The position numbers and the translations under genes were made by a program. DNA of 64,000 nucleotides, from positions 25,055 to 89,054 of the forward strand of contig CAYGZQ010000006.1 in assembly GCA_964354375.1 (NCBI GenBank), given 5' to 3'. The stretch is from CAYGZQ01 sp964354375 [NCBI: uncultured Planctomycetota bacterium] (lineage in GTDB: Bacteria > JAJVIF01 > JAPKYR01). Positions 54,809 to 63,797 of the stretch are shown piece by piece (the first letter of the stretch is position 1; each line of letters begins with the position of its first letter). The notes under the pieces were generated by a model, which ran no database searches, was not told the origin of the DNA, and saw only the letters and a program-made list of their open reading frames with translations.

Positions 54809-55252
54809 ATGGGGAACGAGGTCCTGTATCAGAAGGTGTTTCCAGTGACCGGCGGCGATTTCGATAAAGCCGGCGAGGTCTCGACGCAGATCAAGGCCAT
54901 ATTGAAAGGGGCCGGTATCGACAGCACGGTCATCCGGAGAGTTGCGATCGCGAGCTTCGAAGCCGAGATGAACGTGGTGATACACGCGGACGAGGGCGAG
55001 GTCGATTTCATACTGACTCCGTGCGACATCTGCCTGGTGGTGTCCGACCGGGGTCCGGGAATCGAGGACATCGAGCTGGCCATGCAGGAAGGCTGGTCGA
55101 CAGCGTCCGACGACATGCGCGAGATGGGGTTCGGGGCAGGCATGGGCCTTCCGAACATCAAGAAATCCTGCGACGTGTTTGAGATCGAATCCGACGTGGG
55201 CAAGGGCACGACCCTCCACCTGGTCATAAATCATAATCGACGTCAGCCATGA
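54809..55252 (+). CDS. RsbW-like ATP-binding protein (HATPase_c)
   Basis: This 147-residue protein has the ATP-binding boxes of the anti-sigma kinase type: FEAEMNVVIHA (E/N box), VVSDRGPGIEDI (G1) and GFGAGMGLPNIKK (G2). No partner sigma factor or anti-anti-sigma is adjacent; instead it is followed, with a four-base overlap, by the hydrogenase-like sensor. Homologous arrangements with DRTGG and HsfB genes occur in other anaerobes. A role in passing the sensor state to transcription or to a kinase step is inferred. Confidence 0.8.
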   Translation: MGNEVLYQKVFPVTGGDFDKAGEVSTQIKAILKGAGIDSTVIRRVAIASFEAEMNVVIHADEGEVDFILTPCDICLVVSDRGPGIEDIELAMQEGWSTASDDMREMGFGAGMGLPNIKKSCDVFEIESDVGKGTTLHLVINHNRRQP

Positions 55253-56601
55253 GCACGTTTCTGCATGTTCTGGAAGTAGTCTCCGATAAGTGCAAGGGGA
55301 GGCTGGCCTGCGTGCGAGCCTGCCCGACCGAGGCCATCCGCTTCCGGAACGGGAAGGTGTCGATTAATCCGATGAAGTGCATCGATTGCGGCGATTGCAT
55401 AGTGGCGTGCCCGGAGGGGGCGATCCAGGCCCGCACCGACCCCTGGGAGAGCGTGAAGGACTTCGAATTCAAGGTGGCCGTGGTCTCCCCTTCGCTGTTC
55501 GGCCAGTTCCCGAGGTCGATCACTCCGTTCGATATCGTCAAAGGTCTTCTCACGATCGGATTCGACGCGGTCTACGACCTGTCGCTCGAATCGGAGATTT
55601 ACAACAGGGCGGTCCAGGATTATCTGGAGGAATACTCCGGGCCTCTTCCCCTGATCTCCTCGCTGTGCCCGGTGGTCGTGCGACTCATACAGGTTTCCTA
55701 CCCCGAGATGGTGGATCAGATCATCCCCATCCAGCCTTCAAGGGAAATCGGCGGCAGGGAAGCCAAGAGAAAATATTCTCAGAGGCTCGGAGTCCCGGAG
55801 AGTGAGGTGGGGGCGATCTACATCACCCCGTGTCCGGCAAAGGCGGCTTCCATAAAACAGCCGGCGGAAGGTGTCAAGAGCCATCTCGACCTGGGCTTGT
55901 CGATCCGAGATATCTATAACCCGCTTCTGTCCGCGATCACCAAGAACAAGAAATCGAGCGGCGTGACAAGCCCGGTACTGCCCGAATCCGAGCTCAGAAG
56001 CATGCTCTATCTCGGCCTGGCTCTCACCGGGGGACTCAGCAACGCTCTGAAGCAGGGGCGCTTTATCACGGTTGCCCAGCTGCCCAACATCATCAAGGTC
56101 ATAGAGGACATCGAGAAGGGCAAGATCAGGAGCATCGATTTTCTTGAATGCTACTCGTGCACGGGCGGCTGCATCGGGGGACCGCTTACCGTCGACGACC
56201 TGTTTGTCGCTCGCAGCAAGCTGCAGAAGGTCATAGAGATAATGGGCAGGGAAAACAGGAATATGGACGATGTCCTTGACCAGGTCTACGTCAAGGGCGA
56301 CTACTTCCTGGAGCAGCCTCTTAAGCCGAGGCACATCGAGCCTGAAGGCCTATCGATCGTGGAGCAGGTCCAGAGAGTCAAGACGCGGGAGAAGTTCATC
56401 GGCTTGCTTCCGGGTATCGACTGCGCTCTGTGCGGATGCCCGTCGTGCTCGGTATTCGCGAACGATGTCGCGGCGGGCGAGGCGAGTCCGAAGGATTGCC
56501 CTCTTCTGTCCTCGGAACGCCTGGAATCGCTCAGGAAGATCTACAAGATCAGCGCGGAATCCGGGAAGACGGACGCACGGAACTCCCCCCAGGAACCGTA
56601 G
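55249..56601 (+). CDS. HsfB/HydS-type [FeFe]-hydrogenase-like sensor
   Basis: This 450-residue protein has an N-terminal ferredoxin part (CKGRLACVRACP, where one ligand position is Arg, and CIDCGDCIVACP). The hydrogenase-like core follows, with three motifs: SSLCPVVV (L1), ITPCPAKAAS (L2) and ECYSCTGGCIGGP (L3). The C-terminus has CALCGCPSCSVF and CPLL of a Fes4-type cluster. The four cysteines that hold the H-cluster are kept, but the proton-relay Cys of motif L1 is Leu, as expected for a sensory rather than a turnover enzyme. It is the last gene of the operon. Confidence 0.8.
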   Translation: MSTFLHVLEVVSDKCKGRLACVRACPTEAIRFRNGKVSINPMKCIDCGDCIVACPEGAIQARTDPWESVKDFEFKVAVVSPSLFGQFPRSITPFDIVKGLLTIGFDAVYDLSLESEIYNRAVQDYLEEYSGPLPLISSLCPVVVRLIQVSYPEMVDQIIPIQPSREIGGREAKRKYSQRLGVPESEVGAIYITPCPAKAASIKQPAEGVKSHLDLGLSIRDIYNPLLSAITKNKKSSGVTSPVLPESELRSMLYLGLALTGGLSNALKQGRFITVAQLPNIIKVIEDIEKGKIRSIDFLECYSCTGGCIGGPLTVDDLFVARSKLQKVIEIMGRENRNMDDVLDQVYVKGDYFLEQPLKPRHIEPEGLSIVEQVQRVKTREKFIGLLPGIDCALCGCPSCSVFANDVAAGEASPKDCPLLSSERLESLRKIYKISAESGKTDARNSPQEP

Positions 56602-56633
56602 AGTCACGGCATGCCGCGACCATACGCCATGAG

Positions 56634-56738
56634 GGTGCCCTACACAAGCGGAGTCTTCGGAGCTTGTGGAGGTCTCATAACGAAGAAGAGACTGTTTGAA
56701 ACCTCCACAAACTCGCGGACTCGTTTGTGGAGGGCACC
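56634..56738. repeat. R1 element, 105 bp
   Basis: It is bounded by GGTGCC and GGCACC, with two hairpins (CACAAGC...GCTTGTG and CCTCCACAAAC...GTTTGTGGAGG) separated by TCTCATAACGAAGAAGAGAC. Nearly the same as 14816-14920 and 15158-15262. It ends 12 bp before the stop of the WG-repeat gene. The rest of 56602-56749 has a piece of R3 (CACGGCATGCCG). Confidence 0.85.
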
Positions 56739-56749
56739 GGCCTTGCACG

Positions 56750-57928
56750 TCAGGCGGGACCCCAGACGAACCTGCCCGTCTTGTCGATATAGACCCACTT
56801 GACTGCCTTGTCGTCCCCCACCCAAACGCACATCGCAAGACCCTGGGAGAACTCAAACGCCTGATAAAATTGCGGCTCTATGACAAACTTGCCCGTATTG
56901 TCGATATAGCCCCACTCGCCTGTTAGAACATCACCGATCCTGGCAGCCGCGAGACCCTCGGAGAAGCGAGATGTCTCATCGAATTGGGGGGGTACGACAA
57001 GCTTGCCAGTCTTGTCGACATACCCCCACTTCCCATGCTCACCCCCCAGAATTATTGCTGCGCGACCCTCGGAGAACTCCGCGCTCCCGCCGATCCTAAC
57101 GGCCGCAAGACCCTCGGAGAACTCCCGCGCCCAGTCGAAGTGCGGGCTTATGACAAACTCGCCCGTATTGTCGACAAAACCCCACTTGCCTGACTCCCAG
57201 TTCTCCACCTCGATCATCACGCGCGCAAGACCCTCGGAGAAGTCGCCCGCAAAGCCGAACTGCGGGTTTATCGCAAACTTGCCTGTCTTGTCGACATAGC
57301 CCCATTTGCTTTCTCCCGCGCTTCCCTTCCCCCCGATCCTCACGCGCGCAAGACCCTCGGAGAAGTCGAAGGCCTGATCGAATTGCGGGTTTGCGACAAA
57401 CTTGCCTGTCTTGTCGATATATCCCCACTTGCCCGTCTCTTCGTCTCCGATCCTAACGGCAGCAAGACCATCGGAGAAGTCAAACGCCTCATTGAATTGC
57501 GGGTCAACGACAAGCTTGCCTGTATTGTCGATGTAGCCGTACTCGGCCCCGATCCTCACACGCGCAAGACCATCGGAGAAGTTGAAGGCCTCATCGAACT
57601 GCAGGTTTACGACAAACCTACCTGCCTTGTCGATATAACCGCACTTGCCCCCGCTGCGCACAATCGCGAGACCCTCGGAGAAGCGCCCTACTCCGTCGGG
57701 GTATGTGACCAGTTTGCCTGTAACGTCGATATAACCCGTTTTGTCACCCAGGGGGACCGGAAACAAGGGCTCGACCAGGGGCACATCAACGACCTGATCT
57801 TGGGGTGATTCGGGCTTGACGCCCTCGTCTTGTTCAGGCTGCGACTCAGATGCGCCCCTGCGGGCAGGGCAGCCGAGCAGCAACGGAATAGCGAGCACCA
57901 ATGCCGCTGCGATGATTTTCACTCTCAT
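56750..57928 (-). CDS. WG-repeat lipoprotein (second copy)
   Basis: This 392-residue lipoprotein has lipobox PLLLGC, then a Gln/Glu/Pro linker and about ten WG repeats (KWGYIDKTGKF, VxPQFDxAFDFSEGLARVRIG). It ends VYIDKTGRFVWGPA, as the paralog at 15268 does. GGAGG precedes the ATG. Sequence upstream (extended -10) and downstream (R1 element) is shared with the first copy, so the whole unit appears duplicated. The partner bound by the repeats is unknown. Confidence 0.85.
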   Translation of the reverse strand: MRVKIIAAALVLAIPLLLGCPARRGASESQPEQDEGVKPESPQDQVVDVPLVEPLFPVPLGDKTGYIDVTGKLVTYPDGVGRFSEGLAIVRSGGKCGYIDKAGRFVVNLQFDEAFNFSDGLARVRIGAEYGYIDNTGKLVVDPQFNEAFDFSDGLAAVRIGDEETGKWGYIDKTGKFVANPQFDQAFDFSEGLARVRIGGKGSAGESKWGYVDKTGKFAINPQFGFAGDFSEGLARVMIEVENWESGKWGFVDNTGEFVISPHFDWAREFSEGLAAVRIGGSAEFSEGRAAIILGGEHGKWGYVDKTGKLVVPPQFDETSRFSEGLAAARIGDVLTGEWGYIDNTGKFVIEPQFYQAFEFSQGLAMCVWVGDDKAVKWVYIDKTGRFVWGPA

Positions 57929-57991
57929 TCGGTCTTTCCTCCTGGTGAGGCAGGCCCTTGGGCAAGGGTGAACAGCCTTTCATTGGAACGT

Positions 57992-58000
57992 ATCATAGCA
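57992..58000 (-). promoter_or_regulatory. Extended -10 promoter of the second WG-repeat gene
   Basis: TGCTATGAT on the minus strand, 64 bp before the ATG, with the same flanks as at 16404-16412. Confidence 0.5.
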
Positions 58001-58035
58001 TGCATCGGCTGTCCGCGACCAGCGTAGGCACAGTA

Positions 58036-58282
58036 GGGGCACGGCATGCCGTGACCATACAGCTTATGCAGGTCGACAGGTCGCGGGGACTGGCACCGAT
58101 TTCGCTCCAGCGCATCACATCACTCCGCGGCACCGGCGGCCGGGCGAAATCGGGGCCTGTCACCGCGCATTTATATACGAATCCATGTGGGGACAGGCAC
58201 CCAGCTTTGCCCCTTGAGCCGTGTCGAGTGAGTGACGCATGTGGCGGGGCAAAGCTGTGTGCCAGTCCCCGTGTTCTATTCG
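58036..58282. repeat. R3 palindrome and R2 repeat
   Basis: GGGGCACGGCATGCCGTG at 58036-58053 and R2 at 58061-58282 (starts AGCTTATGCAGGTCGACAGG, contains CACCGATTTCGC and CAGCTTTGCCCC hairpin arms). R2 here is a diverged copy of 14593-14815 and stands without the R1 half, which lies on the other side of the WG-repeat gene. The 57929-58301 gap contains only these repeats and the WG-gene promoter. Confidence 0.8.
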
Positions 58283-58301
58283 ATGACGAATCCCGACCGG
58301 G

Positions 58302-60476
58302 CTACGGCCAGGGATAATTCGACTGGTGGGTGTGGACCCAGTCGTGCAGGTAGACGTACTGAGTGTCGGTGAGATTGTAGTTGGCGATCGATTTTCCTGG
58401 GGCGGAGTACCACATCAGATTCCAGGGATTCTTGTTGAACGCGTCCGGATTCTGCTGGTATGCGGCGGCGACATGGCAGAAGAGGGGATCGTCGTAGGGG
58501 GCCTCTGTGCACCAGGTGTTGGTCGTAACGCAGGAGGTCCCGTCATCCAGGACAAGGTTCCAGTTCGAGTCAAGAAGGTAGATGTCCCAGAAGTGCCCGA
58601 CGGCGTGACCGAGCTCGTGCGCGAGCACGACCGGGGTCTCATTGGGCGGCACGCCTCGCGAGTCCCGGGAAATGACGATGTAAACGTTCTCGGTATCGTA
58701 GAACTCACCGGGGCAGACGGCTTTGCAGTACGCCCTGGCGGGGTCTCCATTCGCGGAGCCTACGTAGTAGACGTTGACGCAGTCCGGCTGCAGGACCAGC
58801 CCGTACGCGGTATGCATCGCGTCGGCTTCCTGCTCGTTGATGCTCTTGTACTGCGGGTCTCCGACCCAGAGAAATCCGCCGGGATTCTTGAGGACGAAAA
58901 CCATGCCGTAGGGATTCCAGAACGTATTGGCGTCGTTGAAATCAGCCGTAGCACGCTCCCAGCTCGTCACGGGATTGCCGCCGGACGCATCGTCCGCGAC
59001 GCACCACAGCGCCAGCCCGAATTGTCGGGGCTTCGGGTAACCGGTATCCGTGCCGTAGCCAGGCGAGCTCCCCGCGGCGTTTCTCGCGCTGATCCGATAC
59101 TGTATCGGATTCAGGGGGCCGCAGTAGCGCGGATTCCCGTCGATCCAGCTTGTCTCGGGATGGGGAGCCGACTTGACCTGTTTCCATGTCCAACCGGCGG
59201 GCCATTCGAAATCGAGGCGCTCGATATCGTACCACTCGACCTGGTCGCTGCCCGCTTCCCAGGTGAGCTCCACCTTTCGGTTGGGCAGATCGGGATCGCC
59301 GTCCGACACGCTGAAACCCTCGACATTGGGAGGCGCCTGCGCCCCCACGCCAAGCTCATGAATCCGGTAAGCGGTCAGGTCCAGCCAGTCCGGCGATCCA
59401 TCGTTCTCAGTGTCCTCGACACTGATGAGGCATTTGTACATTCCGTCCGGGGCGAGCTTCTCATTCTCCACCGTCGCCTCGAACGTGGCGTAGCCGGTCG
59501 CGCTCGACTTGTAGGCGGCGAAAAACTGGCCGTTGAATAACTCGGGGCATTCGAGCGAGGGCGCGTAGTGACTCAGCTTCCCCTGGTAGTCGTAGACATC
59601 GATAGTGAGAACAACCTGTCCGCCCTGGCTGGTCAGGCCGAATCCGACAGGCGTCTCCGTGACATCGATCTTCCACGGTTCGGGGCAGTTGGCCTCGGGA
59701 GGGAAGTCGAGCATGGGATCTGTGACCGGTTTTTTTGTGGGCGGCGCCCAGGATGCGTCGACGGCGTAGCCCACTATGAACGATCCGATCGGCTTGTAGA
59801 TTTCGTAGATGCGGGTCACGGTCGATCCAGCGTACATGGCGTTCCGAGTGTTCGCGGCGCCGGGAGAAATATGCCTGAGATAGCCGTTCAGCGTGGAGTT
59901 GGGGTACGGGATCGTGGCGCGCTTGCCCTGGATGTATCCCTGCAGACCTCCGGGACCCGATCCAATGGTGCCGGGATTATACAGGGTCGTATGACCGTCC
60001 GCGTTCACAAGCTCGGTTTCCTGAGCCTTTCTGTCAGTCGCCACAAGCCCCGAAACGGGGAAGGTATGCGTGCCCCAGCCCATCGCGATGCCTCTGACAT
60101 CGAATCCCGTGAGATTGGGGGACCCAAACGGGTGCCTGATTTCGATGGACAACTGCAGGGTGCCCTTGGGGGTCACGCTGAGGCCGGTCAGCCTGAAGCA
60201 GTTGGTGCACGGGCCGTTCTCCAGCCAGGAGAGCACATTCCAGTGAGTGGTCGCCTGCCGTATGGGGGTCACTTCGTACGAGTTGTCCTCGCGGATGAGA
60301 ATCTCGGTGTACATCCAGAGGAAATGATTGCGACCGTCGGCGCCGAGGATGGTGGACATCGACTGCGGATGCAACGTCTGGGGCGAGATCGACGGCGATG
60401 CGGGAATGTCTTTGCCTGAGCATCCGATGCTCAACAGCAGCAGAGCGAAGATCAAAGCCGCGAGCTTGGACTTCAT
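58302..60476 (-). CDS. Lipoprotein: shared module, Ig-like part, zinc-protease domain
   Basis: This 724-residue protein has lipobox LSIGC. Residues about 40-380 are the shared module (VTPIRQATTHWNVLSWLEN, PCTNCF, RHPF, LTGFDVRGIAMG, VNADGHTTLYNP, GYAVDASW, PEANCPEPW). A fibronectin-like part follows (about 395-480). The C-terminal domain has VVLAHELGHAVGHFWD at about 615-630 (HExxH zinc site) and NLMWYS further on, as a Met-turn. In the metzincin pattern HExxHxxGxxH the last position is Trp with Asp next, so the third ligand is unclear. It is probably an exported protease on the outer surface. The start at 60476 is chosen by the signal peptide. Confidence 0.8.
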   Translation of the reverse strand: MKSKLAALIFALLLLSIGCSGKDIPASPSISPQTLHPQSMSTILGADGRNHFLWMYTEILIREDNSYEVTPIRQATTHWNVLSWLENGPCTNCFRLTGLSVTPKGTLQLSIEIRHPFGSPNLTGFDVRGIAMGWGTHTFPVSGLVATDRKAQETELVNADGHTTLYNPGTIGSGPGGLQGYIQGKRATIPYPNSTLNGYLRHISPGAANTRNAMYAGSTVTRIYEIYKPIGSFIVGYAVDASWAPPTKKPVTDPMLDFPPEANCPEPWKIDVTETPVGFGLTSQGGQVVLTIDVYDYQGKLSHYAPSLECPELFNGQFFAAYKSSATGYATFEATVENEKLAPDGMYKCLISVEDTENDGSPDWLDLTAYRIHELGVGAQAPPNVEGFSVSDGDPDLPNRKVELTWEAGSDQVEWYDIERLDFEWPAGWTWKQVKSAPHPETSWIDGNPRYCGPLNPIQYRISARNAAGSSPGYGTDTGYPKPRQFGLALWCVADDASGGNPVTSWERATADFNDANTFWNPYGMVFVLKNPGGFLWVGDPQYKSINEQEADAMHTAYGLVLQPDCVNVYYVGSANGDPARAYCKAVCPGEFYDTENVYIVISRDSRGVPPNETPVVLAHELGHAVGHFWDIYLLDSNWNLVLDDGTSCVTTNTWCTEAPYDDPLFCHVAAAYQQNPDAFNKNPWNLMWYSAPGKSIANYNLTDTQYVYLHDWVHTHQSNYPWP

Positions 60477-60683
60477 TCCAGGGTTCCCGCTCCTTTTGAT
60501 CGCCGAAGGGGAAAGATTGCTATCGGGTTCTGTCATGACAAACACTGCCAGGTTGCCGGACTTCTCCCTGCACGCGTCACCACAGCCCCGGATTGGGGCC
60601 GCAAGAGTGTAAGTTACATCAAATGGAGGGGCATGTCCAGTGGTCGGGGGCGGGCAGTTCATGTGCGATGGCCTCGGAATGCA

Positions 60684-60711
60684 GAAACGCCGCCCTTAGG
60701 TCAGGCGGCGT
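60684..60711 (-). terminator. Terminator of the 60735 gene
   Basis: ACGCCGCC (60687-60694) pairs with GGCGGCGT (60704-60711); on the minus strand TTTCTG follows. Confidence 0.6.
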
Positions 60712-60734
60712 AAGAATGTAGTGGCAGTGATTAT

Positions 60735-62297
60735 CTACTGAGTAGTGTTTCCCCAGGCGACATAGACTTTGGTGGGGATCCGGTCAGTAGTGATCGAGTC
60801 CGCGAAGCCGAGGTAGTACCAGTTGTTTTCCGTGAGGACAATGCCGGTCGCTACCCCGCAGTCCATGAAGGCTACATCAAGTGGGTGCCATGGGCCATAA
60901 ATCCCGTCATAGCCGCCCTGGACAATCTGATGCGGACCGAAGCTCTGTGATCCGACATCAAACGGTCGCGCCATCGGCTGATAGTCTCCGGTTGGAACTC
61001 CAATCGCTTTGTTCTCGTAAGCTGAGACGCTGACAAAGGGGGATCCAATGCCGGTGTAGTGGCAGGCAACCGACGGTAAGATCAACTGGCGGATTTCTTC
61101 GTCAGTGCTGGGCATTTTCGTGAAGTCCCAATTCCGGCTGTCGAACAACCAGACAAAGTACTCCCAGGTAGTTTCCGGATCATTTTCCTCCTGCACGAAA
61201 GCGAACGCGAAGTAAGGAGGAACGGAGTTGTTTGGGGCGATGTCAAGGCGCGGCAGACCGGCGTCGAGACCGTCCGCAACGTACGGATTGTCGACGACTT
61301 CCGTGTTTGCGGTCTGGTCCCCGTATCCGTCCAGTTCGGGCACCCAGTAGTTGTATGCAGCGCAGAACGGGGTAGCAGGATCAGGAGGGGCGGGATCGGG
61401 AGGATCCAGGGTGAAAGCCACACCGACGTATATGTATGCGTGATCCGGATAGCTCGAATGTTCATGCATGTTGAGCATTCCGACATCGATGCTCGGCAGC
61501 CACATGTTCCCGATGAGATTGGGAGCAACAGCCCACCAGAACCCCGTGTCGGTCCATACGAATACGTCCGGATCGGGCTTACTGAGAACTGTGTACCTGA
61601 GACGATACGGACATGGTATCTGCCTGTCCTGTGCGAACACGAGATACGCCTGGCCCGTATAGTGATTGAAGGCGATATCATGCCCCCACTCAGTCACGGG
61701 AGTCGGGTAGAGAACCACGAAACTTGGATAGGGGGGAGGTATCGGGTTAAGCGCGAACTGAGCGGTAGTCCATTGAAGGAAAATAACGCCTATGTTCCAG
61801 GTGTTCCCCGGGGGCGGAGCCTGCACAAGTCGCCACATGAAGCTGACGGCCACCTGGATCGTGTCGTCTGCAGGCTCAAAATACGCGTCTACCTTCGGGA
61901 ACTTGTAGTCAACGGCTCCCCCGCTGGGAAAGCCGAAGAGGGTCTCAGGGCACGCCGCAATGTGGTTCTCAACAAACCATCTGTACATCGGCATCTTTCC
62001 CGCAGGTGTCTGGTGCAGACTGACGACGATGCTGAAGCTGTGTTGCTGACCACCATGCATTAGAATTGCGGGCCGGCACGATGCGGGCGTCTGCCCTTTC
62101 TCGATGAGTGTCGCCAGGTCAAAGTCTCTGTAAGGCTCCTCGGGCGTCCCATCGAATGCGGGAGTGCTGTCACAGAAAAACTCGGCGGTTCTACCGGAGC
62201 CTGTGGGGATTGCCGGGCTGGAGCTCTCGGAGCAGCCGGCGATCAGGCAGGTCATCAGACCTGCGAGCAGTGCATTGATTGTGATGATGTGTCTCAT
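60735..62297 (-). CDS. Lipoprotein of unknown function
   Basis: This 520-residue protein has lipobox LIAGC. The mature part is Pro/Trp/Tyr-rich and beta-like, without the shared-module motifs apart from a generally similar composition. No domain is recognised. A GAGGAGATGAA site precedes the ATG. It lies between two members of the shared-module family and may work with them, but nothing more can be read from sequence. Confidence 0.7.
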   Translation of the reverse strand: MRHIITINALLAGLMTCLIAGCSESSSPAIPTGSGRTAEFFCDSTPAFDGTPEEPYRDFDLATLIEKGQTPASCRPAILMHGGQQHSFSIVVSLHQTPAGKMPMYRWFVENHIAACPETLFGFPSGGAVDYKFPKVDAYFEPADDTIQVAVSFMWRLVQAPPPGNTWNIGVIFLQWTTAQFALNPIPPPYPSFVVLYPTPVTEWGHDIAFNHYTGQAYLVFAQDRQIPCPYRLRYTVLSKPDPDVFVWTDTGFWWAVAPNLIGNMWLPSIDVGMLNMHEHSSYPDHAYIYVGVAFTLDPPDPAPPDPATPFCAAYNYWVPELDGYGDQTANTEVVDNPYVADGLDAGLPRLDIAPNNSVPPYFAFAFVQEENDPETTWEYFVWLFDSRNWDFTKMPSTDEEIRQLILPSVACHYTGIGSPFVSVSAYENKAIGVPTGDYQPMARPFDVGSQSFGPHQIVQGGYDGIYGPWHPLDVAFMDCGVATGIVLTENNWYYLGFADSITTDRIPTKVYVAWGNTTQ

Positions 62298-62344
62298 TTC
62301 ATCTCCTCACTCCTTTTACCGTACTAGACCCTTCCCTCCCCTCC

Positions 62345-63514
62345 TCATTCCGGCACGACCGTGTAATCGGCAAAATCGAATACTTGATCGAAGTGTCCTC
62401 CCTGCAGGGTGCCTCTGAAGTACCGGACCATAGCCCTGTGGTTGCCGACAGGTCTCGCGGACACTTGCCTACTTGTCCAATACGAATCCGGATACTCGTC
62501 TCCGCAGGGCGATCCGGCTATGTATATGGTGCCCCCGTCCGTGGAGAACTCCGGATCCCACCAGCTAATGTGCGTGTTGTGATCGTCGTCCCACTCCTTA
62601 TCCACAATCCTGAGGGTGTCGCACTCGGCTCCCTCATCCAAGCCGCAACATATATTGGGGCCATGGAGTATCGGCTCGCCGTTGTTAATGACCACATCAT
62701 AGAAATAGGGCTCAGACGTGTTCGCGGACAAGGGGAAATCGGTGAGGGGGTTCTTCACCGGCATGACGGTTGGCGGCTCCCAGCACGCCTCCACTGCGTA
62801 TCCCGCGACCACCGGCTCTCCCGGCGGAAGCCATATCCTGTAGGTCCGCTGCACCTGGCTGTCAGTGAAAAACACATGACGTTCCGGCATCGAATAGAAG
62901 TTCAGGTACGCATTCAGTCCCGCGTTCGGCAGACCCTTCGAATACTTCCCCGGCCAGTAGTTGTAGATCGGCATGTCGCTTCCCGATTCGTATACCGGGC
63001 TCCACCTGTACTCGTAACCGTCCGGGTTCACGACCTCCGGGTCACCCATCTCCCGCCACGAAATCATGCAGGGGTTAGGTAGCGGCATCTCGTAGCCCGA
63101 AGAATAGTAGCTCCACTCAAAAGTGCCGTTGAACATGATTATTCCACGCACATCGAACGCCGTGTACTGCGGAAATCCCTTGAAGGGGTGCGCGATCTTG
63201 ACGGTCAGATCGATAGTGCCGTCGCCGTTGTTTGTGATTTTGGTGATCTGAAGACAGTCCTCGCAGTAATCCTCGAGGAACTTAAGCGCGTTGAGATGCA
63301 GTCGGGCCTGCCTTCGCGGGACGACATCCACCCGGTCATGGGTCGCGGGAATGTAGAACGTCCATTCGCCCCAGAGTTGATACGGGCTGCCGTCGAAGGC
63401 ACCGCTGATTTCGGGTGCTCTGACATCGATTCCCGGCGCCGTCGGCCCTTCCCGCAAATGGGCACACCCCGCCAGTATCATCAGGGCGATGACCATAAAT
63501 CCCATCGATCGCAT
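62345..63514 (-). CDS. Lipoprotein of the shared-module family, module only
   Basis: This 389-residue protein has lipobox LAGC (ALMILAGC). The module covers nearly all of it: LWGEWTFYI, VVPRRQARLHLNALKFLED, CEDCLQI, AHPFKGFPQYTAFDVRGI, VVNPDGYEYRWSP, GYAVEACWEPP, FPLSANTSEPY. No extra C-terminal domain is present. GAGGGAGGAATCCT precedes the ATG at 63514. The upstream gene is a beta-barrel-like partial gene ending at 63798. The role is unknown. Confidence 0.8.
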   Translation of the reverse strand: MRSMGFMVIALMILAGCAHLREGPTAPGIDVRAPEISGAFDGSPYQLWGEWTFYIPATHDRVDVVPRRQARLHLNALKFLEDYCEDCLQITKITNNGDGTIDLTVKIAHPFKGFPQYTAFDVRGIIMFNGTFEWSYYSSGYEMPLPNPCMISWREMGDPEVVNPDGYEYRWSPVYESGSDMPIYNYWPGKYSKGLPNAGLNAYLNFYSMPERHVFFTDSQVQRTYRIWLPPGEPVVAGYAVEACWEPPTVMPVKNPLTDFPLSANTSEPYFYDVVINNGEPILHGPNICCGLDEGAECDTLRIVDKEWDDDHNTHISWWDPEFSTDGGTIYIAGSPCGDEYPDSYWTSRQVSARPVGNHRAMVRYFRGTLQGGHFDQVFDFADYTVVPE

Positions 63515-63724
63515 AGGATTCCTCCCTCCTCGGCGTATGTTAATAATAGCTCTTAACGAATACTTCCTACTCTTTCCGCATACCACATAGGTGGGGCAAT
63601 GTCAAGAGCTGCGTATTAGATTCCGTGAAAGAAAACCCGCTTCGCTGAATAAGTAAGCGTTTGCTGAACAGTCGGTGAAGGGGGGGCGTTGGCGAAACAG
63701 GACGGTCGCCGCTATCGCGACGGC

Positions 63725-63753
63725 AAAAGAAAAGCCCCCCTTTGCAGGGGGGC
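63725..63753 (-). terminator. Terminator of the partial gene at the right edge
   Basis: GCCCCCC (63734-63740) pairs with GGGGGGC (63747-63753) across six bases; on the minus strand TTTTCTTTTG follows. A second small hairpin (GTTTCC-AAAAT-GGAAAC, 63760-63776) lies between it and the stop codon. Confidence 0.75.
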
Positions 63754-63797
63754 CCTTCCGTTTCCAAAATGGAAACCTTTCGGTTTACCTTTGGCCG

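Noticed and set aside
55249-56601. Catalytic, H2-producing hydrogenase
   Set aside because: The proton-relay Cys is Leu and the gene sits with regulatory genes, which points to a sensor.
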